Source: Ceratorhiza oryzae-sativae (taxonomy: Eukaryota > Basidiomycota > Agaricomycetes > Cantharellales > Ceratobasidiaceae). From it: 64,000 nt of DNA. The notes under the pieces were generated by a model. It was not told where the DNA came from and did no database searches. It saw only the letters and a list, made by a program, of their open reading frames with translations. The stretch is taken from contig JARWMV010000001.1 of the NCBI GenBank assembly GCA_030998015.1, positions 124,001 to 188,000 on the forward strand. Reading direction: 5' to 3'. The translations under genes were made by a program, and so were the position numbers. Shown here piece after piece: positions 33,558-47,500 of this stretch; position 1 is the first letter of the stretch, and each line of letters starts with the position of its first letter.

Positions 33558-34626
33558 AATATGCAGAGGCGGGCAGTGTACTGATAAGTGTACGTGGTGT
33601 GGATAAGTTTTTTTGATACGGACACTTGTAATTTTCTCTGTTTTTATTCAAGTTATCATTGCGTTGTATCTCATTAGATCGCCAGGTTCCCGGAAAGATC
33701 ATTTCTACCTGCAGAGCTCTTGGCCAGGATCATGAAGCTGCTAGAGATGACGAGAGGACTCGAACAAATCGATTGTCGCATAGCAGTCCAAGGGGCCTAT
33801 CAGTCGTCAGCGCATTCCAGAATCAAGCCTAGTAGAGGTGTTTGCGAAGCACATCACTTCACACAACCGCGAAAAAAAGTGATACACCTTAGAGCCCAAG
33901 TGCCCGATGCTGGCCTTGGTGGAGGCTCGCTAGCCTATCTATAATCAGACGAGCTGACCCACTTAGAAATGCGGAGAAAGCCCAATTTCCTTCGGACGAA
34001 CAACCTAGACGACAGGAATTTTCGGTCAATTCAAGGACCGATCGAAACCTGCCTGGCGAGATGATAAGACATAATCAGAGTAAATCCTGGTTCAGGACTA
34101 TTCAGAGAAGGGGACGCTAGCGTATTGACAAATTTTCAGTCCGAATCCAACGGCTGCTGAACTCCCGCGAACAAGGGACTACCATAAACTTGTTGGAAGA
34201 TGGCGAGGAGCTGAACACGCGGCGCTCAGCCGGATGACCAGGCTGGCGCATAAACACCAGAGTGTTTGCACATATTTGGCCTCTGTGAAGACTGGCGACC
34301 AGGTATGGTTTAGCATTTTTGTCTTGTAAATGAATAATCTTTGCAGGCTGGTGCGATTTCCAAAGAGGCATGGATAGATCTTAGAGGTGACCTCATTGCG
34401 ATGATCACAATGGCTTATGAATCCAACTCAAGGTGAACCAACAGCATGTCAGCTGTTGACAAGAAAAGTACAGAGAAAACGATGCAATAGAAGAAAAAGC
34501 TACAAGGATAGTATGCTTTGGTTGAAAATAGTACGACAATGGAACCATATATAGAAAGCGATTGAGAGGGGCTGAAGAAAAATCGCACGCTCCGTTAGTG
34601 CTTGGGTATAAACCAGATTGGCAGGG
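33558..34626. other. convergent intergenic region between coiled-coil gene and CDK1
   Basis: The genes on both sides end here, so it should hold two 3' UTRs and polyadenylation signals. Frames such as 33720-33944 (+) and 34371-34117 (-) have no recognisable features. Confidence 0.35.
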
Positions 34627-36045
<1,419 letters not shown>

Positions 36046-36238
36046 CTTAGCAAGTCAAGGATGCTATAAACGATGACAAGAGGCGCCCGTGGTGAAGGTG
36101 TATGGAGGGAGGAAGGAGCGTGTTAGGTCAAATTTCCAATACACGATGCGTAACAAGTCACATGTTTCAAAGACTATATACGGAAAGTAGCTATTACACG
36201 AGATGCTGTTGGGAAAAACCACCACCCACATCACCAAG

Positions 36239-37159
36239 TCAAAGCACAACAACCTCGGGCTCGTTTAGAGGGTACCCCGTGAAGTGCGAAGGTCTTATCG
36301 AAGCGTTCACGAGTATTGATGAGCGTCTGTCGCTCCCATTTGAGTGTGAACGACCGATAGTCCTGACGAGTCGAGAAATCATCTTTAGCGAGTTCTTTTC
36401 ACTGTCGGCCCAGACTTCCTTCATCCTTTGCTTCATACCCCACTCAACCATCTCCTTCCCTCTTGTCTCATGAATATGTCCAAAAACGTGGAGGACGGGT
36501 CGTACCTCCCAGAGTTTGTTGCGCAATGCCGGACAACCAGCGAGCTGACCTCGCGTAGTCAAGTCTAAATGGCCGAGAGGGGGGCCATGTGTGATGAGAA
36601 TGTCTGTGTCGAGAGGAATACTATCCCAAACCGCGCTAGCGCGTTCGGGTAATAAACTGGCTTGAGGATACTGGAACGCGCCAATCCCAAATTCAGGCGT
36701 GTATGGTGACCCAAACACGCGTAAATCCCGCCCATTTACTGTGATTTTTGTAGCAGTGTGTTCAAGGTACGTGATACCAAGAGCCGACCAGTCTATCAAT
36801 GGATCTTCGACTGAACCCCGGCTACGGGCTCGAGATTTCGCGTCTAACCCTAGATCGTGGTTCCCTCCAACCACGATTTTCACAGGATGCGGTAAACTAG
36901 AAATCCACTCGACCGCCTTGCGAAGCTCGTCCGCAGTTCCTCTTGAAGTTAGGTCCCCAGCGTGAATAAGTATATCTCCGTTTGGAACGGCAGGCTCTGC
37001 ACCGTGGGTGTCAGATACACAAACTATACGAACGGTGTTTGAACTCGAGAATGACATGAGAATGACTGCGGTGGTGGTGGGCACAGCGATGAGCTGCTTT
37101 GCCGAACAGTGGTGTTTACGCATGTTGTGCCGATCCCATTCAGCCGCTGACTGGGTCAT
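36239..37159 (-). CDS. calcineurin-like metallophosphoesterase (MPPED-like)
   Basis: Single-exon ORF of 306 aa. It carries the full metal-binding set of the calcineurin-like superfamily: SDTHG, GDLTSRG, GGNHDLG, ITHGPPLGH and FGHIHETRG. Spacing and the two-metal motif order match the MPPED1/MPPED2 (UPF0046) group, which hydrolyses phosphodiesters in vitro. A shorter start at MSFSSSNTVRIVCVSDTHG (about residue 36) would give a protein that begins directly with the catalytic domain; the N-terminal extension with MTQSAAEWDRH has no known role, so that inner start is quite likely the real one. It is transcribed on the same strand as CDK1, about 190 bp upstream of the kinase start. Confidence 0.9.
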   Translation of the reverse strand: MTQSAAEWDRHNMRKHHCSAKQLIAVPTTTAVILMSFSSSNTVRIVCVSDTHGAEPAVPNGDILIHAGDLTSRGTADELRKAVEWISSLPHPVKIVVGGNHDLGLDAKSRARSRGSVEDPLIDWSALGITYLEHTATKITVNGRDLRVFGSPYTPEFGIGAFQYPQASLLPERASAVWDSIPLDTDILITHGPPLGHLDLTTRGQLAGCPALRNKLWEVRPVLHVFGHIHETRGKEMVEWGMKQRMKEVWADSEKNSLKMISRLVRTIGRSHSNGSDRRSSILVNASIRPSHFTGYPLNEPEVVVL

Positions 37160-37415
37160 GCCATACCGCTCTGAAACCCAGTCAGTCGAATGAGAATATC
37201 CAAGGACGCGGGAGCTTGGGTGATCCTAGTTGTATTACGCTTTTCGATATTTGTATACCGGGGGTGGTATTCCATGCTGTGCGGGACGACAGCAATCGAT
37301 TCATTGCCCACATCAGATTGTTGTTCGTTGAATATCACATAATGCGTCTCGGACGCATACACGCAAATTTATTTACCCAAATATACGCCACAATACACGT
37401 GGAGCCTGTAAAATG

Positions 37416-37475
37416 CCCTGGATGAGCGAAGTGAGACGCAGCACCCAACTGCGTCGCAGTTCGCGCAGTCCAGGG
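37416..37475. repeat. 60-nt near-perfect hairpin
   Basis: Outer arms CCCTGGA and TCCAGGG are followed inward by GCGAA/TTCGC and GACGCAG/CTGCGTC, leaving a loop of about 8 nt (CACCCAA). The arms pair over about 26 positions with one bulge and two or three mismatches. It lies in the divergent region between the phosphoesterase and P450 genes and fits no tRNA cloverleaf. It could be a remnant of a short foldback element. Confidence 0.7.
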
Positions 37476-37731
37476 TTGTATATGCGTGAAGAGAAACGGC
37501 ATAAACGGCATCCAATCGCAATGCTCACGGCGCTGATGTCATTGGCGTGCTGCGTATGCTATGCTGCGAACACGGGCATCCCGGAGAGGGCAATGATATT
37601 GGAACGCGTCACGTGATTGTCGATCCCCTTATATAAACCACCCCAGCGACGATGTGCCTGGGAGTAACCACTCTTACAATCCACCGACATACCCTCTAGC
37701 TGTCCCCACTTTCCCTGGTGGCAAACAAAGC

Positions 37732-40168
37732 ATGGCAACACCAACTCATTTGAACCTTCTTACAGACCAACTCACAATCCGAAATGCTCTTTGCCTCATC
37801 GGCATTCTTTTGATTATCAGGAATAGGGGTAGCTTGCTTTGGATGGTTCGAAGTTGGGGATCGCCACTGCGTCATCTGCCCGGTCCAAAGAGCGAGAATC
37901 CCGTCATGGGCAATTTATTGTCATTTATCAAGTCGCAAGACTCGAACCTCTGGGAAGAGTGGGTTGAAAAACATGGAAAGACGTTTCGTTTCAGGTCCTG
38001 GTTGGGAGTAAGCACGCTGATAGCTTTCAGCAATCTCCTACTGATAAATTCGCCCTGGCAGTCATACATACTTGGGACAATGGATATGCAAGCAATAAAC
38101 TAGTTGGTGGCGAAGATTTTCTATTTGAAGCTTTGGTTAACTTTTTCACCAAGTGTAATGTCCCATTCAACCACGTTTCCTCGAGCTGAGAGGAACAGGA
38201 AAGCCCTTGCGAGATTGCTTGGCCCTGGTAAGATTCAATCCATCTTCAATAGACATTTATGCTAAGGGTCGTTTAGGCCTCTTATCGGCGGATCTGGATG
38301 CTCACAAGCGTCAGGTAAGTCTCTCCAGCTTCTCACTCATGGGCCTAACCTCAAATCATGTTACAGCGCCGGATTATGGTAAGACACCGGGACCCGGGCA
38401 CTACCTGTCCTAATTTATGGTTCACGCATTAGAACCCATCTTTTGGGCCAGCTCAAATCCGAGCTCTGGTCCCCGTGTTCTGCGAGAAATCAAATCAGGC
38501 ATGCAGACATTCCGCTCTTTATGACTTCAAGCTAAATCGTTCTCTAGCTTCGAGACATTTGGCTCGATCTTCTGAGTACCAATCCAGAAGGCATCACGAT
38601 AGATGTTCTTCAAGGGTTAAGCCGAGCTACGCTTGACATTATAGGCGCGACAGGTAAATACCATCCGAGATCGTGTTGTCGTATTTTAATCAAGCATCGA
38701 CCCAAGGGTTCGGCTACGAGTTCAACTCGCTCCAGGATAGTGATGAAGACGAGCTTGCGAAGGCCTTTGCAAAAGTGTTCGAATCCGACGAAGATTTGAC
38801 TGCATTGAAGATATTCAAATCGATACTTTGCGATATGTTGAACATTGTACGGCTCCTTGCTCTTTTTTGGTTAGGCCCCCCTGACACTTGATGCTAGCCA
38901 ACTGAGGAAACTCGTCGTTTGGACAACAACATCGAAATGTAGGTGGCATGTTAGACTCAAATAATCGGGGGTTTTTTAATTTCTGGCTTTAGTACTCAGC
39001 GGATTGGCAGGAAAATTGTGGAGGATAAGAAAGCTATGTTAGTTCAAGAAGAGAAGGAAGGATCCGCTTCGAGTGCACGTGACCTTCTTTCACTCCTCAT
39101 CAAGTCGAATATGGCTCAAGAGACCAGGGGAGATCAATCAATGTCTGATGTGGAGGTCCTCGGACGTAAGCATCGCTTGTTATTTCAATTCATTTTTGTC
39201 CATTTCAGCTCACTGAACCCGTAAGAAATTTCGACATTCCTGGCTGCCGGTCACGAAACTACAAGCACCTCGACTTCGTGGGCCTTGTATGCGCTTGCGC
39301 TCCATCCAATCGTGCAGAGTAAACTTCGAGAAGAGCTCCTAGCCGCAGGGCTTGGCGAATCGCCGTCAATGGCCGACTTGGAAAAGCTGCCGTATTTGGA
39401 CAATGTACTCCACGAGGTGCTTCGAGTGTACCCTGCGGTACCAATGGTGTCTCGCCAAGCAGTTCAAGACGCGGTTATTCCGGTCGGGGAAGTCTACAAG
39501 GATGTATACGGCGTTTCTCAGAACCAGATAGAGTAAGCCTGCCTTCACGTTGATCAACCGAGTGTCTGAGATTTCGGATAGAGTCCGACAATGGGATATG
39601 ATCATGATTCCTATCAAGGCTATGAATTGCGCAAAGGACGTCTGGGGTGACGATGCATCAGAATTCAGGTAGATTTCATGTGAATCCACGTTCTAGACGT
39701 CTCGCTGACCAATCTGTTAGGCCTGAGCGCTGGGACGACCTTCCGCCTGCGGTGAAAGAAATGCCGGGTATATGGGGGCATCTCATGACGTGAGTCAAAA
39801 AGGTAACATCAAATGTTCGAGGCCTAACGACTCAACAGATTCGTCCAAGGAAATCAGTCATGCATCGGGTTTCGGTTTGCGGTAGTCGAGTGAGTCCACA
39901 AGCTTGTCTTGACATGAAGGGTTAGCTAATTATCCGATCTCTAGAATGAAAGCACTCCTATATTCAATTTTACGATCGATTGAGTTGAGTATAGATCCAG
40001 AGATTGAGATCGAAGGGAAGACTGGGTGAGTGTGTGTCGTTACCTGATAGATACTTAAGAAATAAACCATAATGAAATGGTAGAATTGTCACTCGGCCTT
40101 GCGTCAAATCGGAGCCAAAGAATGGGAATCAAATGCCATTGATATGCAAACTGATTGCGAAAGCATGA
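37732..40168 (+). CDS. cytochrome P450 monooxygenase, copy 1
   Basis: Membrane-anchored class II P450, which uses NADPH-P450 reductase to hydroxylate an unknown substrate at the ER. The start at 37732 (MATPTHLNLL) leads to a hydrophobic anchor (LCLIGILLII) and the proline-rich hinge LRHLPGPKS. Exons give LWEEWVEKHGKTFRFRSWLG, then SYILGTMDMQAINY, AERNRKALARLLGPG, the 12-nt exon RRIM (38367-38378), NPSFGPAQIRALVPVF and GFGYEFNSLQDSDEDELAK. The I-helix is FLAAGHETTSTSTTWAL, the K-helix ExxR is EVLR, and the PERF-region motif is PERWDDLPP. The heme-cysteine loop is FVQGNQSCIGFRFAVVE. All key residues are present; the stop is at 40166-40168. More than a dozen introns of about 50-60 nt. Copy 2 lies at 51.8-54.2 kb on the same strand. 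Confidence 0.93.
38367..38378 (+). other. 12-nt microexon in P450 copy 1
   Basis: The bases CGCCGGATTATG lie between an upstream ACAG acceptor and a downstream GTAAGA donor and encode RRIM, which exactly bridges KRQ and NPSFG in the protein. The same exon occurs in copy 2 at 52437-52448. Confidence 0.85.
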
Positions 40169-41483
40169 TTTTGCTTATGTATTGAATTTTCGTAACATTG
40201 ATATACCATCTTGAGGCGTGTATTCGCGAGGCGGTCACCTCATCGAGGTCCTCATTAGAAGTCCGAGGGCGACGAAGAGGCCGGTAATCTGCACTGTATG
40301 CGTGGCTGACCTGAGCACGGAACAAATGAATATTATCGAGGAAATGGTACAGTTATGTATGCTTCAGATATCAATCGAGTAACGGTCATGATTCATACAC
40401 TAGGTCAGACTCCTATGTGAACCTAGAATTTGACAAAAAGTCCTGTAGCTGCGGAATGGGACGCTGCTCACGTTCGCGGGGTTTTGGATAACTTGGCTCA
40501 TGCTTTAGAACCGGGGAAATGATACGTTAGCCAATGTGCTAGTGTATGTTGGATGTTTTGGTATTCATGGCAAGAAACGGCCAACTTTGGCTTTCGACCT
40601 GAGTAAAGTGGATTGTATGCTTGGGTGCTCATATTTCCACCTTATATTCGACACGAGGTTGAGGATTTCACCGATTCGAGAAGCCGAAGAGAGCACTGAT
40701 TTACTTGCTCAGCAACGGTTCAACTAGACCTTGGGTGAAAGCGGCAATAAAGACATTAGGCTAACGGCGACAGGCTTTCAAGCTGTATCACGAGTGAACT
40801 TTTAGGCAAGTACGCCCACATAGGGTTCGAGCATGGAAATTTATTCTGATTATTGGACCTTGTGGTGCTCGGGCAATGTTGGTCTCCTGTGACACAGCGT
40901 CCTCTGTGCATACAAGCAAGTCAGAGAGGCAACCAAGCAGCCCCAATAAGGAAGTCGTTGGGCCTCGCCTGATTGGCCTAAACATACTGTGCCGAGGACG
41001 CCCAGGTGGGACCAAGTCTTCCGAGAGCCAACGGCACATCGGCAGAGGGTAACTAGGTCCAGTTCAGACAGGAGTCTCTTGGCGCTGGGCAGGCTCCACA
41101 TGACGTAATCGACCAAGCAAAACCACTCTACACGTCACGTGAGCTCGTGGCTGCCTTCCACCGCGTCGAGTCGAGTCGAATTCATTGCCTGCGATATGTT
41201 GAAGCCTGCCTGTTAACTTCAAAAAAAGCCATATACTTGTCTAAATTCTAAAAACGCGCCATATGCTGCTTGTCGCGAGCCTTGTTCAATGTCACCTGAC
41301 TGGCGACGGAGCCAAACCTTTCGCCGTCCCTCGCACTTGAAGCGATGGTCCAACTAAGGGATAAATTTAGGTTAACGCCAAGAATCGGCCAGCAGATACG
41401 CCCGGAGTAGCAGTGAGCGGGGGACTCCTGGGTTGGACTATAAGACTAACGGCGGGGGACACTAATCCCTCGTACGAGCCAAG
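40169..41483. other. intergenic, no supported gene
   Basis: No gene is recognised. Minus-strand frames near 40788-41116 and a plus-strand frame near 40536 have no motifs or splice extension. Confidence 0.35.
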
Positions 41484-43433
41484 ATGTACTTCCCCCGTGC
41501 TCTTGTGCTCGCTTCTGGCTGCCTCGAGTCGCTCCTTTTCGCTGCTCTGTCCAGCAATAATCTGCCCTCTGCAATCACGTTTGCCTCTGTCGACGTCGGG
41601 ATGCGCGGGGCCCACTTAGCCATGTAAGTAGCTGACCGCCAAGCGATGTCGTGGGCTGACAGTTTGGTTTTTAGGTATGTGGGCCTTGGGCGGTATGGTC
41701 TGAAGCTGCCTGTAGGACATTTCTTGCCACCACCAATCCCCGTTACGGACACGGACCTGGCGCTGTACGTGACGCCGGTCGTCGCCGCAGTGTGGGGTCC
41801 AAGCGTCAAGGTGGCTGACGCCGCCATCAAATCCACGACGAAGGTCGCGTCCTCCCTTATTAATCTCGACTCAGCTGTCGTCCGCCGCAGTGTCGACAAA
41901 ATAATCCGCCCGCATTGCCGCTATGCCGACCCCCTCGCTCGTGCGGAACCTGTGCGGACTCCAATGACCCTGCAAGATGACTATTCCTATAACCCCTACT
42001 ACAACCGATCCCTTAGCCATCTTTGCGCCCACAATCCTGTCCGTTCTCTTAAGCTCTCGGATATGGTGCCTCCCCCTGCCTGGTCCACATCTCCTTCCTC
42101 GTCATTTATTGAGCCGCCCCGGCCCCAACCATCCCTCTCACCCTCCAAGCCGCCAGTCGCTGTCCCTCAATCGTCGGTCTCGGCAATTATTGGCCTCGGG
42201 CAATGCACACCCTATCGAGTGCTTCCCTCCCATGGAGAGGCGGTGCTTGAAACCGACTTTGAGGGCGAGCTAGCTCCCAAGGTAGTTGATTACAAGGCCA
42301 TAATGGATGACATCATCCTGGATGAACTCGAAGAGCCCAGGGAGAAAACCAAGACGTTCGTGATGTACCGACCTCCTCCATGCACAGAGGATAGCTGTGC
42401 ACTAGTCGTGTACGTTGAGCCGTCAAAGGAGATCTTCGATTACGTGCTCGACTGTTGGGCTCTACTTTGGTACTGTCATATTTGTACCGGTATGTCGAGG
42501 CACTTGTCTAGGCTATGTTCAAGATAAACTAAGCGGAACTCTAGCATTCTTCTTCATAGCACGGACCTGCTGTATGGCCTACCGAATGATGAGGTGGACT
42601 GTTAGAGTATTATACAGTGAGTGATTTCTCGACTTCACAGTCACGGCCCTGACTGGTTCATCCCTCAGGGGCGCTCATCTCTATTCTCGGTTTGATCAAG
42701 TCAATGCTCGAAGCTCTGATGCAACTTGTATTGGTTATATGCGGTATGTAGATGAACATTTCAGAACTTTCACGGGGCTGAATGAGCATCAGATTCGCTC
42801 CACATCTTTTACCCGGCTCTTGAATTTCCCCCCTCAGCACCAGTCCCACTCCCCACCCCACCCGCTTCCATCGTTGACCCTGACCTCAACCTCGCTCCCA
42901 ACCCCATGCCGTCTCCCGATGCAGCACAGATCATCCACTCCAACTATGCATCGAAGAGAATTCCAAAAAAGCGGAAAAATAAGAAGAAGAGGGATACCGA
43001 TATGTACGCAAGTGTTGTTGACCCAACAAAGATCCCTCTCCCCGAAGATGACGTGTGTCGGGACCCGTCAGAAGATCTCCACTCGGTGGCGCCACCAGCG
43101 GTCCCTAATCTACCACTTGTACTCCCTCCTGGCACATGTGACCACCGTTCGACAGCCAACTCCACAACCGCCCCCTTCTCCCTAGACAGCAAACCGGCTG
43201 CCTCGACGCTGTCTCCAGCACCACCAATCAACTCAGCCTCATCCACCCTGATTTTCGACCAAGCAACTATCCCCCCGCTGGAAGAAGACGATGGGGCCGG
43301 GTGGAAAACAGTAGTGAAACGAAAGCCATGGCACCCTTTTGTTCCAGCTCCAGGGCCTTTGGCGAAGATAGACCCCAAGGAAGTTGGAGGGGAGAAGGAA
43401 GGGAAGAGGAAAAGGAAAGGAAGGAGGAAATAA
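41484..43433 (+). CDS. proline-rich protein with central membrane segments, unknown function
   Basis: The start at 41484 gives MYFPRALVLASGCLESLLF, a possible signal anchor. An intron (41616-41674) joins it to MYVGLGRYGLKLPVGHFLPP. The middle is Pro/Ser-rich (about 42060-42180), followed by EDSCALVVYVEPSKEIFDYV. Two or three short exons then encode hydrophobic helices (WALLWYCHICTAFFFIA and GALISILGLIKSMLEALMQL). The last exon (from about 42794) is acidic and Pro-rich, with IPKKRKNKKKRDTDMY, GAGWKTVVKRKPWHP and a lysine/arginine-rich end (GKRKRKGRRK). I recognise no domain. Intron borders in the 42.4-42.8 kb part are my best fit. It converges on the CHAT gene, with their 3' ends about 1.16 kb apart. 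Confidence 0.65.
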
Positions 43434-44590
43434 TAGGCAAGATGGAGAATGTGGCGAGGTGTAGGAGAGGAAGGGTTACCCAGCAGACAGGACTAGAGCG
43501 ACGACCCCACCCGAACCCACCATACCTTACTGGACCCGAGCATGACCCCGAAGTCGCGCAGCTCCCGACGTTACCTGGTACGCCCGACTACATGGCTTAG
43601 ACCGTCCAGGGCCACCCACGCTGGCTGTTGGCCCCAGTTAGCGTGGGGGGCGGTCGATGCGATTGTAGGGAGGTAATACTAGGGACCGGAAGGAGCAAGT
43701 GACTGGATCCCCCGTCTGCTTGGTCAAAAAGATTACTCTTCCCAATCCAACCCGTCTTTGTCGAGACACTCGAATCCAAGGTAGTCCCCGCCCTGTCCTA
43801 ACCGCTCGCCAATTGCAAATCCGCCCAAGCCACCCATACGCGCCTAGAACGTGGAGAGTGCAGCCTTCGGCGACCTACATCCATGCTTGTGGCTGCAAAA
43901 CTAAATATCAAACCGAGGTGCATTCGGCACCACTACAAGGTTTTTTTTTTCCCTTTCTCCGTCTGTTTTCTTCTGTATCTGTGTCTTTCGTTCCTAGTCA
44001 ACTCCTGATTCGGACCTGGTCTTCTCGCTTCGCTTTGGGTTGTTTTTGCTTTACTCCTGATCCGGTCATAAACTATCCTTAATTTTCCGCACTCTTTTTC
44101 TCCTCGATTGCTGTCTCACTATCGTCTGTATTCATTCTGTTTTTTTTTCCTCAACTGAAACTAAACCAATGTGCTTGACTTGTCCCGCTTACTTATCTTG
44201 TTTTGTGCATACCCCGTCCCGAGTCTCTGTGTATTTCTAATGCATGTATATCGTTTCGTTCTTATCAATGCATTCATAGCCCCCTGGTGGGGCCAAGTCA
44301 TTTCGTGGATAACTCATTCGAGTAGGTTATGATAAATAAATCGGCTCCAAGTCGACACCACTACACTTTCGAGCTGCATGACAATCATCGTAGAAGGCAA
44401 GTTTGATAACTATATGTCCACATGCTTATTCAGGCATGCAGTACAGCACAAAATTCAATCGTAACAAACGAACATGCAGCCCCAGATAGAGGGGTCAGTA
44501 AAGCGAGATTTAGGACCGATTGTCTCGGGCGGAAGGTGTCTAATAACACACAAATGATCCGTAGAGCCAAGGCCACCAAAATACTGATCA
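43434..44590. other. convergent intergenic region, pyrimidine-rich, with a hairpin
   Basis: No gene is seen. An 8-bp stem CCCACGCT/AGCGTGGG (43615-43622 with 43640-43647) follows the membrane-protein stop. From about 43940 to 44160 the plus strand is strongly T/C-rich. Both flanking genes end here, so UTRs and polyadenylation signals are expected. Confidence 0.4.
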
Positions 44591-47500
44591 CTAAACTCCA
44601 ATATGGATAAATGGAACCTGTCGTAAATCACTGAGTATATGATTAAGCACAACGGACGAGGAAAAACACTCACCCAGCGATGCATGGGGACCTTGGCCCG
44701 TCGTAGTGTCCTGATAGCTTTGTTGAGGCCAACCGAAGCCTCTGAGGAGTCGACCCTCTCAGATTGATTCCTGAAAAGGTGCTCATAGAGGCACTGGGCA
44801 ACGATAGGCCCTTCGTCATCCCCAATAGCATACATGGTGGCCACTATTGACCGAAACCCGGCTACTTGCATAGCGCTCGCCAAGCTCATATTTTCGTTAT
44901 GCGCCACAGAGGCCTCCGCCGAATGGCAAGCACTGAGGAATGCAAAGTCTGCCAAGGGTAGGTTCATTCGCATGATTGATTCCATATTCAAAGTTCCACC
45001 GCTAAGGTGAAATGCGCTGAGTAATGGAAGCTCCGCGTTGGTTGTTCCATGGCAGCATAGATGTATCCAGCTATGGTCCCTGAGGTATGACTCAATAGGG
45101 TTTAAAAATACATTGTAGTTAACCAGCGCCGTTGTAACGATCCCCAGATTCTTCATAACTTCAACTTCCTCAATAGCATAGGGAAGTGGTGCAAACCCTC
45201 CTGTTTCGGTTTGTGCGACAGCGAGTACGCGCGGTGTTTCAAAAGAGGATTTTGCCCTGGCTTGTCGAGCGCGTATCAACGCAGAAATCGTTGGTGTATA
45301 TGAGGAGACTACAATGTCGGGTAAACTCGGACTCCCTCGTTTATATAGCCCAGCTGCATGGATCGGAAGGTCCGACAAGCCTGCAATGCACCAGAAGACT
45401 CGTAAGGGAATGGGGCCACGAGATTTAAGAAAATCAAGTATGGGCTCAACTACCGAACTCCAAAGCGTTCGAAGGACGGGAGGCAAAGTGGAGTCCATCT
45501 GGGCTCCTTTGTCGTAGATGATTTGAGCTGCAGCATTTGTTATATTGTTTCTCGCTATCAATAGGTCGTTGAAGTCTGCTGGTAGAGGAACATGCTGAAC
45601 TTCAGACTCGATGAATATGATTGCGTCACAGCGATGATCGCACAAGTTGACAACGATAACCGGACCTTCCGCGGCTATACCGTCGGTATCAGAAAATCTA
45701 AACGGTCGCAGGAAATCTCTAAAGCCTTCGAGCTGACGTATCTCATCAAGTAATGAATCATACTGGTCTGCGAGCTCTCTGTTGTAACGAAGGATTCGAT
45801 CGGGGTCCTTGACACCCCAAAAGCTGGATGAGTACTCGGATACGGACTGTATGCTAGCAATATCATCAAGTTCTTCGACCACAGCTGCGAGCTGATCTGC
45901 AAGAGACGGGGAGGTATCTCGCAAGGCCTCCAAAGATGATCGGAGCTCGAGTGTTTGTCTCCAGAGGATAGAGCGTCCATGTTCCAAGTATTCAATAGCA
46001 CCTTCTAGATTCTCTTGCTCTATCGCACGTGCAGCTGCCCGAGAAGCGGGCACCGGATCTTTGGAAAGATATTCATGGCGTGCCTGGATCGTTTGACCAA
46101 TTCCGGCAAATTTAGTTTGATGATTCAAGCTTGTATTCAAGGCCGCCCAGAGAGACTTGTGCCGATGTTTCAGTGCGATGCTCTCCCATCGTCTCGCATG
46201 TTTTAGGCATTGGGGACGAGGGGACGAGGGCGATGATGCGGCAATTTGGTAGGCCATAAGGCAATGCTCGAGATTCTCGTGGTTTCCTTGAGACTGGAAT
46301 ACAGCATACTGAACTTCGCCGAGTTGGGCATATACCTCTGCTCGTATTGTGCTCTTGTCGGGTATGAAAGAAGCTGCTGTTTCTGATAACTTGAGTGCTT
46401 CTTCAATAGTTCCGCTTTGACCTGTTTGTGTGAATTCGACTAGGAGAGCACTAGACAAGCCAGTCAACCAGATGGGGTACCTAGTATGCCGGGTGTCGGA
46501 TTGAACCAACAACGCATTCCTTAAATAAAGTATTGCGTTGGCGAGATCGTCAGTTTGATTTCGTATCCGAAAAGCATTGCCAACGCGGTAATAGGCATCC
46601 GCCCGATCCGCATCCGAGTCCTTTCCCTGTTCAAGGATAAGTTGAAACAAAGACAATGCCGAGTCAATATATTCCTGCTTTGGATCCTTTTCAAACTGTG
46701 CGAGTATGGTTTCGCCTAGTATCGCTCGGTTATGAGGCAAATCTTGATGAATCGCATTCTCATCCTTCTCTTGTAATCCAACTGCATAGCGCGTGAGTTG
46801 TTGTGAAACTACCAAGTCGTTCGGCATCAAAAGATAGCTGAACCTTTTTCGAAGGATAGACCCCAAAAGACTCGCGAGCGACGCCATGAGGGGATGCTCA
46901 TTCGAAGCGAGCCGAAGTGCCTGGCGGAAGATAGATGCAGCATGATCGAGTAGCTGGATGCCCCCAACGGCGTCAAAGAGGCAATCCGCCGCCTTGCCAG
47001 CCTGACGAAGCACGTAAATATTGGCGGATGCGATAGCTTTCGGCCCGACCCGAAGCTTTTCGGCTATATCGAGCGCCTCTCCAATATCGTTCACATTTCC
47101 GAGGCAACGATATCGAGCCTCTAGTGAAGAACTTAAAGCTAAAAGTCCCCGATAACGCTCGTCTTCACTCGCCCCGGCGAGACAGTACCTCAAGATGTTA
47201 ACAGAGTTGTCTACGTCCTCGGGATGACCAAAGTGCCAATGGCGCATAGAAAGAGTATGACCCAGCAAGCCCAGCGTCTCTCGAGCAGGATGACCCGGCG
47301 GAATGGGCTGACTCAACGGAACGCCCCAGGTTTCAACCGCGTCGTACAGCATCGTGATAACCAAGTTTATCTGATCGGTCCGGTTGCTAGCAAGCATAGT
47401 GGCAGCATATGCCGTCAGCGACTGGGCTCGCTCGGGGCTCTTTTCGGGCATATGATCTGGATTGCCTAGCTGTATGGCCTTGCGTCGGAGGTCATCTTCG

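Noticed and set aside
37416..37475. Hairpin considered as a tRNA gene
   Set aside because: There is no cloverleaf, no B-box (GGTTCRANNCC) and the stem is one long arm.
37732..38103. P450 copy 1 first looked frameshifted and truncated (stop at 38101)
   Set aside because: An intron from GTAAGC to CCTGGCAG and a second one after ATAAACTA restore the family motif, so the gene is intact; the same holds for copy 2.
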